A stretch of 64,000 bases of DNA from Duganella sp. Root1480D1. GTDB taxonomy: Bacteria; Pseudomonadota; Gammaproteobacteria; Burkholderiales; Burkholderiaceae_D. Position 1 is the stretch's first letter, and every line of letters starts with the position of its first letter. The stretch spans positions 62,001-126,000 of the forward strand of contig NZ_LMFZ01000050.1 of assembly GCF_001427305.1 (NCBI RefSeq). The letters run 5' to 3'. Of this stretch, positions 8,595 through 16,889 are shown piece by piece. Under the pieces are notes generated by a model. The model searched no databases. It was given only the letters and a program-made list of their open reading frames with translations, and was not told the DNA's origin. The position numbers and the translations under genes are program-made.

Positions 8595-10043
8595 CTAGAA
8601 CTTGACCCACCCGGCCGGATCGATCGGCTTGCCCTGGTGGCGCATTTCAAAGTATAAACCCGATTCTTCGTAACCGCCGGTATTTCCGACGGTGGCGATC
8701 ACCTCGCCCGCTTTCACCACGTCGCCGGCGCGTTTCAGCACAGACTCGTTGTAGCCGTAGCCGCTCCAATACTGGCCGCCGTGGTCGATGATAATGAAAT
8801 TGCCATAGCCGCGCAGCGACGTAGCGTACACCACGCGGCCAGCCGCCACGGCACGGACTTCGGCGCCGGCGGCGGCTTTCACCACCATGCCTTTCCAGGC
8901 CACGCCGTCGGCATTCTTGCTGCCGAAGCGCTTGTCCACCTTGCCCGCGACCGGCATCGGCAACTCGCCTTTCAGCCGTGCGAACACGCCATCCGGCACC
9001 ACCGGCGCCAACGCCACCTCGGATGGCCGCGGCGATTTCTCGTCGCGCTGCTCGGAAGGTTCCGGCTTGGCGGCGACCTTCGGCTCGTCTTCGACCGGCA
9101 GCGGCCTTGGCGCCGGCTTGCCGGCTTTCTTCGCTTCCTGTGCCAGGCGCTCGCGCTCGGCCTGCGCCTTGGCGCGGGCCAGCGCACGCGCTTCCGCTTC
9201 CGCCTTGGCCTTGGCGGCGCGTTCGGCGGCCAGCTTTTCCTGGCGCGCTTTTTCGGCGGCGGCGATACGCGCCTGTTCTTCGATCAGCTTATTCAGCTTG
9301 TCGACCAGGGCATCCAGGCGCTGGGCATCCTGCTCCATGCGGCCCGCTTCCTTGCGCTGCGCCACCAGCTTCTTGGACAGGCTGGCCAGGGCAGCGGCGC
9401 GGCGGCCCTTTTCCTGTTCCAGCTTGGCTTTCTGCTGCTTTTCTTCCGCGGCGATTTCGTCCAGTTCCTGCTTGGCGTTTTGGGCCTCGGCCTGGTTTTC
9501 CTCGACCTTTTTCAGGTTGGCGCGCAGGGAGTCGAGCAGCTTGGCCTGCGACTGTGACACATAGGCCATCAGTTGCAGTTCGCGGTTGATGCGGTTGGGA
9601 TTGTCGCCCGACAGCAGCAGCTTGATGCGGTCTTCATTGCCGGCCACGTACTGCTCGCGCAGCAGCTTGGCCAGTTGCTGCTTCTGGGCCGCCACGGTGG
9701 CGGACAGCCGCAGCTGCTCGGCAGCCAGCTCGGCCACCTTGCTATTGATCTGGGATTGCTCCGCCGCCAAGTCGCGCAGGGTGCGATTGGCGTCGGAAAT
9801 GGCTTCCTCCGACTCGGCCAGGGTGTCGGCCGCGTCTTCCTTGGCGCTCTCGGTCTTGCCGATTTCCGCCTTCAGGGTGGCCAGCTTGCGCGACAATGCC
9901 GCCCGTTCTGTTTCGGCCGCAGCTTTTTGCTTGCTGCGTTCGGTCGGCTTCGGAGCGGCATAAGCGCCATGCACGGCCCCCAGCGCCAATAGCAGGGCCA
10001 GCGCAACGCCACGCCAAGCGCGGCGAGTCGGATGCAAGGCCAC
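8595..10043 (-). CDS. envC: EnvC-type murein hydrolase activator (degenerate M23 domain)
   Basis: The 482-residue protein has a signal peptide (cleavage near AYAAP), a long coiled coil (about residues 35-300, rich in Glu, Lys and Ala), a Pro-rich linker and a C-terminal LytM/M23 domain. The zinc ligands are missing: the usual HxGxD position reads WKGMVVKA and the terminal HxH position reads YFEMR. This is the known EnvC condition, in which the domain activates division amidases such as AmiA/B rather than cutting wall itself. It is 5 bases downstream of gpmA, in the typical gpmA-envC-ctpA order. Confidence 0.93.
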   Translation of the reverse strand: MALHPTRRAWRGVALALLLALGAVHGAYAAPKPTERSKQKAAAETERAALSRKLATLKAEIGKTESAKEDAADTLAESEEAISDANRTLRDLAAEQSQINSKVAELAAEQLRLSATVAAQKQQLAKLLREQYVAGNEDRIKLLLSGDNPNRINRELQLMAYVSQSQAKLLDSLRANLKKVEENQAEAQNAKQELDEIAAEEKQQKAKLEQEKGRRAAALASLSKKLVAQRKEAGRMEQDAQRLDALVDKLNKLIEEQARIAAAEKARQEKLAAERAAKAKAEAEARALARAKAQAERERLAQEAKKAGKPAPRPLPVEDEPKVAAKPEPSEQRDEKSPRPSEVALAPVVPDGVFARLKGELPMPVAGKVDKRFGSKNADGVAWKGMVVKAAAGAEVRAVAAGRVVYATSLRGYGNFIIIDHGGQYWSGYGYNESVLKRAGDVVKAGEVIATVGNTGGYEESGLYFEMRHQGKPIDPAGWVKF

Positions 10044-10048
10044 GGGGA

Positions 10049-10795
10049 TTACTTGGCCTTGCCCTGGTTTGCCACGGCAGCCTGGGCGGCGGCGATGGCG
10101 GCCGGGTCGCCCAGGTAGTAATGCTTGATCGGCTTCAGGTCGGCATCCAGTTCGTACACCAGCGGCTGGCCGTTCGGGATGTTCAGGCCGACAATTTCCT
10201 CGTCGCTGATACCGTCGAGCATCTTGATCAGGGCGCGCAGGCTGTTGCCGTGGGCCGAAATCAGGATCTGCTTGCCGGCCTTGATGGCTGGGGCGATGTC
10301 ATCGTTCCAGGCCGGCATCACGCGCGCCACGGTGTCTTTCAGACATTCGGTCAGCGGAATGGAATCCTTCGGCAAGCCGGCGTAGCGCGGGTCGCTGAAG
10401 GAGGCGCGGTCATCGCCGGCTTCCAGCGCTGGCGGCGGGATATCGTAGCTGCGGCGCCATACCAGCACCTGCGCATCGCCGAACTTGGCGGCGGTTTCGC
10501 CCTTGTCCAGGCCTTGCAGGGCGCCGTAATGACGCTCGTTCAGGCGCCAATCATGCTTGATCGGCACATACATTTCGTCCATCTCGTCCAGTGTCAGCCA
10601 CAGGGTGCGGATGGCGCGCTTGAGCACGGAGGTGTAGCACAGGTCGAAGGAGAAGCCAGCATCTTTCAGGATTTTGCCGGCAGATTTGGCTTCGTTGACG
10701 CCTTTTTCGGTCAGGTCCACATCGGTCCAGCCGGTAAAGCGATTTTCCAGGTTCCAGGTGGACTCGCCGTGACGCATGAATACGATTTTATACAT
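10049..10795 (-). CDS. gpmA: 2,3-bisphosphoglycerate-dependent phosphoglycerate mutase
   Basis: GpmA interconverts 3-phosphoglycerate and 2-phosphoglycerate in glycolysis and gluconeogenesis. The 248-residue protein starts [13 protein letters not shown], with the phospho-accepting His9 in RHG, and has the second active-site His in [11 protein letters not shown]. The ATG at 10795 is used; the open frame extends 19 codons further without family similarity. Length and motifs ([11 protein letters not shown]) match dPGM enzymes. It is divergent from the rhodanese gene, with a 103-base shared promoter region. Confidence 0.97.
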   Translation of the reverse strand: MYKIVFMRHGESTWNLENRFTGWTDVDLTEKGVNEAKSAGKILKDAGFSFDLCYTSVLKRAIRTLWLTLDEMDEMYVPIKHDWRLNERHYGALQGLDKGETAAKFGDAQVLVWRRSYDIPPPALEAGDDRASFSDPRYAGLPKDSIPLTECLKDTVARVMPAWNDDIAPAIKAGKQILISAHGNSLRALIKMLDGISDEEIVGLNIPNGQPLVYELDADLKPIKHYYLGDPAAIAAAQAAVANQGKAK

Positions 10796-10862
10796 AGAGC
10801 TATAACAATAGAGTTGGAAATGGGTGAAAATCGCCGCCGAAGCCACGAACAAGCATCTATTT

Positions 10863-10868
10863 TATAAT
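10863..10868 (+). promoter_or_regulatory. Candidate -10 box for the rhodanese-grxC transcript
   Basis: A perfect TATAAT lies 30 bases upstream of the GTG start of the rhodanese gene, inside the divergent gpmA/rhodanese spacer. No convincing -35 hexamer lies 16-18 bases further upstream, so this is only a partial match to a sigma-70 promoter. Confidence 0.4.
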
Positions 10869-10898
10869 GCGCAGATTAAGTTCAACCATTGGATTACC

Positions 10899-11300
10899 GT
10901 GAAATTCATCATCGACAATATTTTTCTGATCGCCATCGTCCTGTTGTCCGGCGGCGCCCTGCTGTTCCCAGTCCTGACCCAGCGCGGCAAAAAAGCTTCG
11001 CCAGCCGAAGTCACCCTGCTGATCAACCGCGGCAAAGCCGGCATTCTCGATGTGCGCGCCAAGGACAAGGCCGAAAGCCGTATCATCGATTCCAAGCATA
11101 TTCCACTGGCCGAACTGGGCAAGCGCATGGACGAACTGAAAAAGTTCAAGGACAAGACCCTGGTGGTGGTATGCGATAAAGGGATCAGCGCCTTCAGCGC
11201 CGCCCGCATGCTGGAAAAGTCCGGTTTCTCCGACGTTGTCGTGATGGAAGGCGGCATCGATGCCTGGAAGTCGCAAAACCTGCCACTGACACGGAGCTAA
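10899..11300 (+). CDS. Membrane-anchored rhodanese-like protein
   Basis: From the GTG at 10899 the product is 133 residues: one N-terminal membrane helix (IFLIAIVLLSGGALLFPVL) and a single rhodanese domain. The active-site loop VVVCDKGIS contains the catalytic cysteine, so sulfur transfer or persulfide chemistry is possible. The open frame extends to an upstream ATG at 10824, but that part overlaps the likely promoter and lacks similarity. It starts a run with grxC and secB, a common betaproteobacterial grouping (yibN-grxC-secB), which suggests a role in envelope redox or sulfur handling. Confidence 0.88.
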   Translation: MKFIIDNIFLIAIVLLSGGALLFPVLTQRGKKASPAEVTLLINRGKAGILDVRAKDKAESRIIDSKHIPLAELGKRMDELKKFKDKTLVVVCDKGISAFSAARMLEKSGFSDVVVMEGGIDAWKSQNLPLTRS

Positions 11301-11304
11301 GAAA

Positions 11305-11565
11305 ATGACTGCCAACGTTACCATGTACAGCACCCTGGTGTGCCCATATTGCGTGCGCGCCGAACGTTTACTGGAAAGCAAGGGTGTCACTGCCATCAAC
11401 AAGATCCGCGTCGACCTCGACCCGGCCCAGCGCCAGCTCATGATGGAAAAGACCGGCCGCCGCACCGTGCCGCAGATCTATATCGGCGACACCCACGTTG
11501 GCGGTTTTGACGATTTGTATGCTTTGGACCAGGCTGGCGGCCTCGACCCCTTGTTAAAAGGTTAA
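11305..11565 (+). CDS. grxC: Glutaredoxin 3
   Basis: This 86-residue dithiol glutaredoxin has the active site CPYC (C13 and C16), the TVPQIYIG segment with cis-proline and the GGFDDLYAL glutathione-binding motif. It reduces disulfides and mixed glutathione disulfides in the cytoplasm. It follows the rhodanese gene by 4 bases, so the two are very likely co-transcribed and act in thiol metabolism. Confidence 0.97.
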   Translation: MTANVTMYSTLVCPYCVRAERLLESKGVTAINKIRVDLDPAQRQLMMEKTGRRTVPQIYIGDTHVGGFDDLYALDQAGGLDPLLKG

Positions 11566-11600
11566 ACGCCCCCAAATACAACGGACATGCGGGCAAAACC

Positions 11601-11628
11601 TTGGAAGATAGTTCAGTTTTGCTACAAT
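11601..11628 (+). promoter_or_regulatory. Candidate sigma-70 promoter of secB
   Basis: TTGGAA (11601-11606) and TACAAT (11623-11628) are separated by 16 bases, a good match to -35 and -10 boxes. They lie about 78 bases upstream of the secB ATG in a 140-base gap after grxC, which suggests secB has its own promoter. Confidence 0.5.
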
Positions 11629-11705
11629 TGCCGTCGCGTTTGACTTGGGCTTACCCCCCGTGGCCTGGACAAGCATTAACTATATAACTGATACGAAAGC
11701 GTTCC

Positions 11706-12197
11706 ATGTCTGAAGAAAACCTGCAACCTGTATTCCAAATCCAACGCGTCTACCTGAAAGACATGTCGCTGGAACAGCCTAATTCCCCAGCAATCTTCCT
11801 GGAACAGGAAGCCCCTTCGATCGAAGTGGCGCTGGACGTTGGCGCTGAGCCGCTGTCCGAAGGCATCTTCGAGTCCACCGTGACCGTGACCGTGACTGCC
11901 AAGATCAAGGACAAAGTCGCTTTCCTGGTTGAAGGCAAACAGGCCGGTATCTTCGAAGCCCGCAATATTCCAGCCGAGCAACTGGACCCACTGCTGGGCA
12001 TCGGCTGCCCGAACATTGTGTACCCATACCTGCGTTCAAACATCGCCGACATGATCACCCGCGCCGGTTTCCCTCCGATCCACCTGGCCGAAATCAACTT
12101 CGAAGTGTTCTACCAGCAGCGCCTGGCAGCCATCGCCCAGCAGCAAGCTGCTGACGCTGGCGCGACCCCGGTCGAAGGCTCGGCAACCGTACAGTAA
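11706..12197 (+). CDS. secB: Protein-export chaperone SecB
   Basis: The 163-residue acidic protein holds preproteins unfolded and delivers them to SecA. It shows the SecB features [19 protein letters not shown] near the N-terminus, the central VTVTVTAKI strand, and the conserved [22 protein letters not shown] with the following [14 protein letters not shown]. The length is typical. It lies downstream of grxC with its own promoter-like sequence and ends before a strong double hairpin. Confidence 0.97.
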   Translation: MSEENLQPVFQIQRVYLKDMSLEQPNSPAIFLEQEAPSIEVALDVGAEPLSEGIFESTVTVTVTAKIKDKVAFLVEGKQAGIFEARNIPAEQLDPLLGIGCPNIVYPYLRSNIADMITRAGFPPIHLAEINFEVFYQQRLAAIAQQQAADAGATPVEGSATVQ

Positions 12198-12214
12198 TAC
12201 TTCTGCGATATCAT

Positions 12215-12269
12215 GGGGAACCACGGTTCCCCCGCATGCAAAGGCCCCCGCGGGCCTTTGCGCATTTTT
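12215..12269 (+). terminator. Tandem hairpins with T-tract after secB
   Basis: Two perfect hairpins lie in series. The first (12215-12232) has an 8-bp GGGGAACC/GGTTCCCC stem with a 2-base loop. The second (12238-12261) has a 10-bp stem GCAAAGGCCC/GGGCCTTTGC with a 4-base loop and is followed by GCATTTTT. The second is a textbook intrinsic terminator for secB. The next gene starts 13 bases later, so its promoter would have to lie within or upstream of this element. Confidence 0.85.
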
Positions 12270-12282
12270 AAGGTTCTAATCG

Positions 12283-12729
12283 ATGAATTTACGCCGAATT
12301 GTCGCCATTGCCGCCGCGCTGCTGGCCTGCGCCAGCGCCCAGGCCATCGACTACCGGGCGGTCGGCGCCAATCCTGCCGTGCTGTACGGCGCCCCGTCGA
12401 CCCGGGCAGCCAAGCAATACATCGTCCCTTCCGGCGCCCCGCTGGAAGTGGTGCTGACTTACGGCGAGTGGGTCAAGGTGCGCGATATGGCCGGCGACCT
12501 GGCCTGGACTGAAGCCAAGGGCTTGAGCAACAAGCAGCGCAACGTGATCGTGCGCGCTGCCAATACCAAGGTGCGCGGCGCGGCCGACGATACTTCGCCG
12601 GTGGTGTTCATCGCCGACAAGGGCGTGCTGCTGGAACTGACCGAACCGGCCGCCAATGGCTGGACCAAGGTCAAGCACCGCGACGGCCTGGTTGGCTACG
12701 TGCGCAGCAACGATATCTGGGGTAACTGA
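12283..12729 (+). CDS. Exported protein with bacterial SH3 domains
   Basis: The 148-residue protein has a signal peptide (cleavage near AQAID) and two bacterial SH3-like repeats, about residues 28-80 (ending WTEAKGL) and 88-148 ([10 protein letters not shown] to VRSNDIWG). Such domains bind peptidoglycan or peptides in the periplasm. The gene sits between secB and gpsA, where small SH3 proteins are common in betaproteobacteria, and is 5 bases before gpsA. No enzymatic residues are evident and the function is unknown. Confidence 0.85.
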   Translation: MNLRRIVAIAAALLACASAQAIDYRAVGANPAVLYGAPSTRAAKQYIVPSGAPLEVVLTYGEWVKVRDMAGDLAWTEAKGLSNKQRNVIVRAANTKVRGAADDTSPVVFIADKGVLLELTEPAANGWTKVKHRDGLVGYVRSNDIWGN

Positions 12730-12734
12730 GCAAG

Positions 12735-13763
12735 ATGCAGCAAGAAGGCAAACGCAAGATCAGCGTGCTGGGCGCAGGCGCCTGGGGCACCGCTGTTGCC
12801 ATCGCAGTCGCCGCCCGCCACGATGTGGTGCTGTGGGGCCGCGATGCCGCCGCGATGGCTGCAATGGCCGCCGCCCGCGACAATACCAATTACCTGAAAG
12901 GCTATCCTTTCCCGCCAGCGCTGCAGGTGAGTTCCGATTTCGACGCCGCCGTGGCCCATGCGGGTCAGGATGGCCTGCTGATCGCGGCCTGCCCTGTGGC
13001 TGGACTGCGCCCGCTGCTGCATGCCTTGAAGGGCAAGCAGATCCCGAACATCGTCTGGCTGTGCAAGGGCTTCGAATACGACACCGGCATGCTGCCGCAC
13101 CAGATCGTGCGCGAAGTGCTGGGTGACGGCGTGCCGGCCGGCGCGCTGTCCGGCCCATCGTTCGCGCAGGAAGTGGCCAAGGGCCTGCCTTGCGCGCTGA
13201 CGATTGCTTCCTCCGATGCCGCCCTGTGCGAGCTGGTGGTGGGCGCCGTGCATGGCGGCACCATGCGCGTCTATTCCAGCGAAGACATCGTCGGCGTGGA
13301 AGTAGGCGGCGCTGTGAAAAACGTGCTGGCGATTGCCACCGGCGTAGCGGACGGCATGGGCCTGGGCCTGAATGCACGCGCCGCCCTGATCACGCGCGGC
13401 CTGGCTGAAATCACCCGCCTTGGCACCGCACTGGGCGGCAGCGTCGAGACCTTCATGGGCTTGACCGGCATGGGCGACCTGATCCTTACCTGCACTGGCG
13501 ACCTGTCGCGCAACCGCCGCGTGGGCCTGGGCCTGGCGCAAGGCAAGTCGCTGGAAACCGTGGTCAATGAACTGGGCCATGTGGCCGAGGGCGTGCCTTG
13601 CGCAAAAGCGGTACGCGAACTGGCGCGCCGCCTCGGCGTGGACATGCCGATCACGAATGCGGTCGCCAGCGTGCTGTTCGACGGCCTGCAGCCAGCCGAC
13701 CTGGTACAGGGCCTGCTGGCGCGCGACCCGCGCTACGAAAGCTTCAATCCGGCAGCAAAATAG
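12735..13763 (+). CDS. gpsA: Glycerol-3-phosphate dehydrogenase [NAD(P)+]
   Basis: GpsA reduces dihydroxyacetone phosphate to sn-glycerol-3-phosphate for phospholipid synthesis. The 342-residue protein has the nucleotide-binding motif [11 protein letters not shown], the [10 protein letters not shown] motif, the catalytic Lys region [16 protein letters not shown] and the GLGDL-like [14 protein letters not shown] segment. Length and motifs are standard. The last 20 bases overlap the convergent cupin gene on the other strand. Confidence 0.97.
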   Translation: MQQEGKRKISVLGAGAWGTAVAIAVAARHDVVLWGRDAAAMAAMAAARDNTNYLKGYPFPPALQVSSDFDAAVAHAGQDGLLIAACPVAGLRPLLHALKGKQIPNIVWLCKGFEYDTGMLPHQIVREVLGDGVPAGALSGPSFAQEVAKGLPCALTIASSDAALCELVVGAVHGGTMRVYSSEDIVGVEVGGAVKNVLAIATGVADGMGLGLNARAALITRGLAEITRLGTALGGSVETFMGLTGMGDLILTCTGDLSRNRRVGLGLAQGKSLETVVNELGHVAEGVPCAKAVRELARRLGVDMPITNAVASVLFDGLQPADLVQGLLARDPRYESFNPAAK

Positions 13764-14076
13764 TCAGCAGCAACAGGGAATCGGCGTTCGCCTGCAAGGA
13801 ATGGGGCGCGCCGCCCTCCAGGAACAGCAGCTCGCCCGCACGCAGGATGGTGGTGCGGCCATGGGCATCGAAGGACACTTCCCCCTCCAGGCATTGCAGC
13901 GTGATCTGGCCGCGCACCGCGTGCTCCGGCAAGGCGCGGCCCGCGGGCACGGTCATGCGGATCAATTCGAGCTGCTCCGTCTTGGCCAGTGCAATGGAAG
14001 AAAATTGCGACAGGCTTTCACCGGCCTCGCGGCTGATCCGGACCACTTGCCCGGATGATGCATGTGGTAGCGCCAT
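13744..14076 (-). CDS. Small single-domain cupin protein
   Basis: The 110-residue protein is a single cupin barrel. The segment [21 protein letters not shown] corresponds to cupin motif 1 with few metal-binding histidines, and [16 protein letters not shown] to motif 2 with one His. Metal binding is therefore uncertain. It overlaps gpsA tail-to-tail by 20 bases. Function is unknown; similar small cupins act as stress or metabolite-binding proteins. Confidence 0.82.
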   Translation of the reverse strand: MALPHASSGQVVRISREAGESLSQFSSIALAKTEQLELIRMTVPAGRALPEHAVRGQITLQCLEGEVSFDAHGRTTILRAGELLFLEGGAPHSLQANADSLLLLTILLPD

Positions 14077-14113
14077 ATACCCTCCCTGGATAATCCCAAT
14101 GATAGCAGCAAGG

Positions 14114-14195
14114 ATTAAATGGGGACGTACCCCATTTTTTCAGCGCACCTGATCCTGCCGGCGAAATCAATAAATGGGGTACGTCCCCATTTAAT
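14114..14195. repeat. Perfect 24-bp inverted repeat (REP/BIME-like)
   Basis: Arm one (14114-14137) and arm two (14172-14195) are exact reverse complements separated by 34 bases. Each arm is itself a hairpin with core GGGGACGTACCCC extended by AAAT/ATTT. Arm two ends directly before the aqpZ stop codon. The structure resembles REP-type repeats mobilised by Y1 (RAYT) transposases; no such transposase is in the window. It may also end transcription of aqpZ or stabilise its mRNA. Confidence 0.85.
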
Positions 14196-14885
14196 CTACT
14201 TCTGCTCGCCGCCGATGACGCGGTAGATGCCTGCGCCTACGCCGGCGCCAACGATCGGCGCCACCCAGAACAGCCACAACTGCGCCACGGCCCAGCCACC
14301 GACGTACAGCGCCACGCCGGTGCTGCGCGCCGGGTTGACCGAAGTATTGGTGACCGGAATCGAGATTAAGTGGATCAGCGTCAGGCACAAGCCGATGGCG
14401 ATCGGCGCGAAGCCGGCCGGCGCGCGCTTGTCGGTCGCGCCCAGGATCACAACCAGGAAGAAGGCCGTCATCACTACTTCCGTCACCAGTGCCGCCACTA
14501 GGCTGTAGCCACCAGGCGAATGCTCGCCGTAACCGTTGGAGGCGAAACCGGCCGCAACATCAAAGCCAGCCTTGCCACTGGCAATCAGGTACAGCACGCC
14601 GCCCGCCGCGATACCGCCCAGCACCTGCGCCACGATATATCCCGGCAGGTCCTTGGCCGGGAAACGGCCGCCCAGCCACAAGCCGACCGACACGGCCGGG
14701 TTCAAGTGGCAACCCGAAATATGCCCGATGGCGAAGGCCATGGTCAGCACCGTCAGGCCAAAGGCCAGCGACACCCCGTGCAAGCCAATCCCCACGCCAG
14801 GAAAAGCTGCCGCCAGCACCGCGCTGCCACAACCGCCCAACACCAGCCAGAACGTACCGAAGAATTCCGCACCCAGTTTTTGCAT
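14196..14885 (-). CDS. aqpZ: Aquaporin Z
   Basis: The 229-residue protein has six membrane spans and the two half-helix motifs HLNPAVS (N62-P-A) and SVNPARS (N184-P-A). Selectivity-filter residues F42, H172, T181 and R187 correspond to the E. coli water-selective channel, so water rather than glycerol is the expected substrate. It is divergent from the exported amidohydrolase and is followed on its own strand by the inverted repeat and the cupin gene. Confidence 0.96.
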   Translation of the reverse strand: MQKLGAEFFGTFWLVLGGCGSAVLAAAFPGVGIGLHGVSLAFGLTVLTMAFAIGHISGCHLNPAVSVGLWLGGRFPAKDLPGYIVAQVLGGIAAGGVLYLIASGKAGFDVAAGFASNGYGEHSPGGYSLVAALVTEVVMTAFFLVVILGATDKRAPAGFAPIAIGLCLTLIHLISIPVTNTSVNPARSTGVALYVGGWAVAQLWLFWVAPIVGAGVGAGIYRVIGGEQK

Positions 14886-15030
14886 GTCACACCTCCGTTG
14901 ACAGTTAGTAATTGTGCAAACAGACTAACTATAAATGGCGGAAATGACAACGGTGTGATGTGTTGCACTGCGGAACACATGCGATATCCGGCGTGCTACA
15001 TTTGTGAACTTTCACCACGATAGGAATGCC

Positions 15031-16341
15031 ATGCCGTCCTCCTTCCCCCTGCGTTCCGCAATTGCTGCGGCGTTCACTTTCGCCTGCGGCGCTGCCGCTG
15101 CTGCACCGACCCTGATCCAGGCCGGCACCCTGCTGGACAAGCCGGGCCAGGCGCCGCGCGGCAACTCGACCCTGGTGGTGGAAGACGGCAAGGTCCTGGC
15201 CGTGCTGGATGGCTTTGTCGGCGCCGAACGCTATCCGGGCGCCAGGGTGATCGACCTGCGCCGGCGCTTCGTGCTGCCTGGCCTGATCGACAGCCATGTG
15301 CACCTGGTGTCCGACCGCGCCGGGCTTGAAGGCGCGCTGGCAGGCGTGACCACCAGCGCCGCGGCCTGGGCCTATGAGGCGGAAATGAATGCGGGCAAGA
15401 CGCTGAACGCCGGCTTCACCACGGTGCGCAACCTGGGCGACAGCGACCAGGGCATCACCCTGGCGCTGCGCGACGCGATTGCAAAAGGCTGGGCCAAGGG
15501 CCCGCGCATCATCGATGCCGGCATGCCGATTTCGACCACCTCCGGCCATATGGACGGCCGCCTCGGTTATGCCGACTGGGTGCAGGAAGCGATCCACACC
15601 GATAACGTGTGCGACAGCGCGGAGGCCTGCCGCAAGGCCGTGCGCCTGCAGGTCGGCCGCGGCGTGGACGTGATCAAGATCGCCACCACCGGTGGCGTCA
15701 ACAGCAAGATCGGCGCCGGCGTCAATAGGCAGATGTTCGACGATGAAGCCAAAGCCCTGGTCGATACCGCCCACCTGTACGGCAAGAAGGTGGCGGTGCA
15801 TGCGCACGGCAAGGACGGCATCGACCTGGCACTGGCCATGGGCGCGGATTCGATCGAGCACGGCACCATGCTGGACGAAGGCAGCGTCAATCTGTTCCTG
15901 AAATCGGGGGCTTATTACGTCTCCACCATGTCGACTGTGAACGGCTACAAGGAGCGCCTGGCAGCCAAGCCGAATGCCTATGAGCCGGCCGTGCTGGAAA
16001 AGATCAAATGGCGCATCGGCATTACCGGCAAGGCCTTCAGGCTGGCGCACAAGAGCGGCGTAAAGATCGCCTTCGGCACCGATGCCGGCGTGTCCAAGCA
16101 TGGCCGTAATGCCGATGAATTCGAGTACATGGTGGAATTCGGCATGACCGCGGCCGAAGCGATCAAGGCGGCCACCGTCAACGCCGCCGACCTGCTGGGT
16201 GTTTCCGCCGTCGCCGGCACCCTGGAAGCGGGCAAGGCTGCCGACATCATCGCGGTTGATGGCGATCCGCTGAAGGATGTGAAGGTACTGAAGCGGGTGC
16301 CATTCGTGATGGCGGCCGGCAAAGTCTTCAAGCAGGAATAG
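15031..16341 (+). CDS. Exported amidohydrolase (imidazolonepropionase-like)
   Basis: From the ATG at 15031 (preceded by GATAGGA) the product is 436 residues with a signal peptide (cleavage near AAAAAP). The metal-site motifs of the amidohydrolase superfamily are present: LPGLIDSHVHL (H89, H91), a Lys in VIKIATTGG, AVHAHGKDG, DSIEHGTM and AFGTDAGVS. This set is typical of periplasmic Xaa-Pro or Xaa-Arg dipeptidase-like members. It is distinct from the first amidohydrolase at 4.3-6.4 kb, which has an extra N-terminal domain. An upstream GTG at 15004 is possible but less likely. Confidence 0.92.
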   Translation: MPSSFPLRSAIAAAFTFACGAAAAAPTLIQAGTLLDKPGQAPRGNSTLVVEDGKVLAVLDGFVGAERYPGARVIDLRRRFVLPGLIDSHVHLVSDRAGLEGALAGVTTSAAAWAYEAEMNAGKTLNAGFTTVRNLGDSDQGITLALRDAIAKGWAKGPRIIDAGMPISTTSGHMDGRLGYADWVQEAIHTDNVCDSAEACRKAVRLQVGRGVDVIKIATTGGVNSKIGAGVNRQMFDDEAKALVDTAHLYGKKVAVHAHGKDGIDLALAMGADSIEHGTMLDEGSVNLFLKSGAYYVSTMSTVNGYKERLAAKPNAYEPAVLEKIKWRIGITGKAFRLAHKSGVKIAFGTDAGVSKHGRNADEFEYMVEFGMTAAEAIKAATVNAADLLGVSAVAGTLEAGKAADIIAVDGDPLKDVKVLKRVPFVMAAGKVFKQE

Positions 16342-16394
16342 CAAGCATTCAAATTTCGCTTGCGTTACCGAAGTAATTGCAATAAATTCAATCC

Positions 16395-16889
16395 ATGAGC
16401 AAGAATTCGTTCGTGGAGATGAACTGCCCCATCGCCCAAACCCTTGAACAGGTGGGCGAATGGTGGACCTTTGTCATCCTGCGCAACGCGTTCTGCGGCA
16501 TGAGCCGCTTCCAGGATTTCCAGCGCCACCTGGGCATCAGCTCCAGCATCCTGGCGCGGCGCTTGGAAAAGCTGGTGGAAAACGGCATCCTGCTGCGCCA
16601 GCCCTCGGCCGAAGACGCCCGCATCGTCCACTACCGCCTGACGGAAAAGGGCCGCGCGCTCTCCCCCATCCTGGCTGCCATGACCCTGTGGGGCGAGCAA
16701 TGGGCGCCGAATCCGCAAGGCGCCCGCCTGACGATGGTGGAAAAGGCTACAGGCTTGCCGGTGGCCGGCGTCGGCATTCTCGCCGCGGATGGACGCGCGC
16801 TGCAACCCGAACAAATCGAGACGGTGGCCGGTCCCGGCGCCGATGACAAGACGCACGCCCTGGTGCGCATAGGAGAGGAGACTGCATGA
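16395..16889 (+). CDS. HxlR-family transcriptional regulator
   Basis: The 164-residue protein has the HxlR winged-helix domain: an early Cys in MNCPIAQTLEQVGEWWTFVILR, recognition region FQDFQRHLGISSSILARRLEKLVENGIL and wing RIVHYRLTEKGRAL. HxlR proteins often sense electrophiles or redox state through that Cys. A C-terminal extension of about 60 residues lies beyond the DNA-binding domain. Its stop overlaps the start of the acyl-CoA ligase gene (ATGA), so it probably controls its own operon. Confidence 0.92.
   Translation: MSKNSFVEMNCPIAQTLEQVGEWWTFVILRNAFCGMSRFQDFQRHLGISSSILARRLEKLVENGILLRQPSAEDARIVHYRLTEKGRALSPILAAMTLWGEQWAPNPQGARLTMVEKATGLPVAGVGILAADGRALQPEQIETVAGPGADDKTHALVRIGEETA

Noticed and set aside
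8595-9000. Active M23 peptidase
   Set aside because: The zinc-binding His and Asp residues are absent, so the protein is called an EnvC activator rather than a peptidase.
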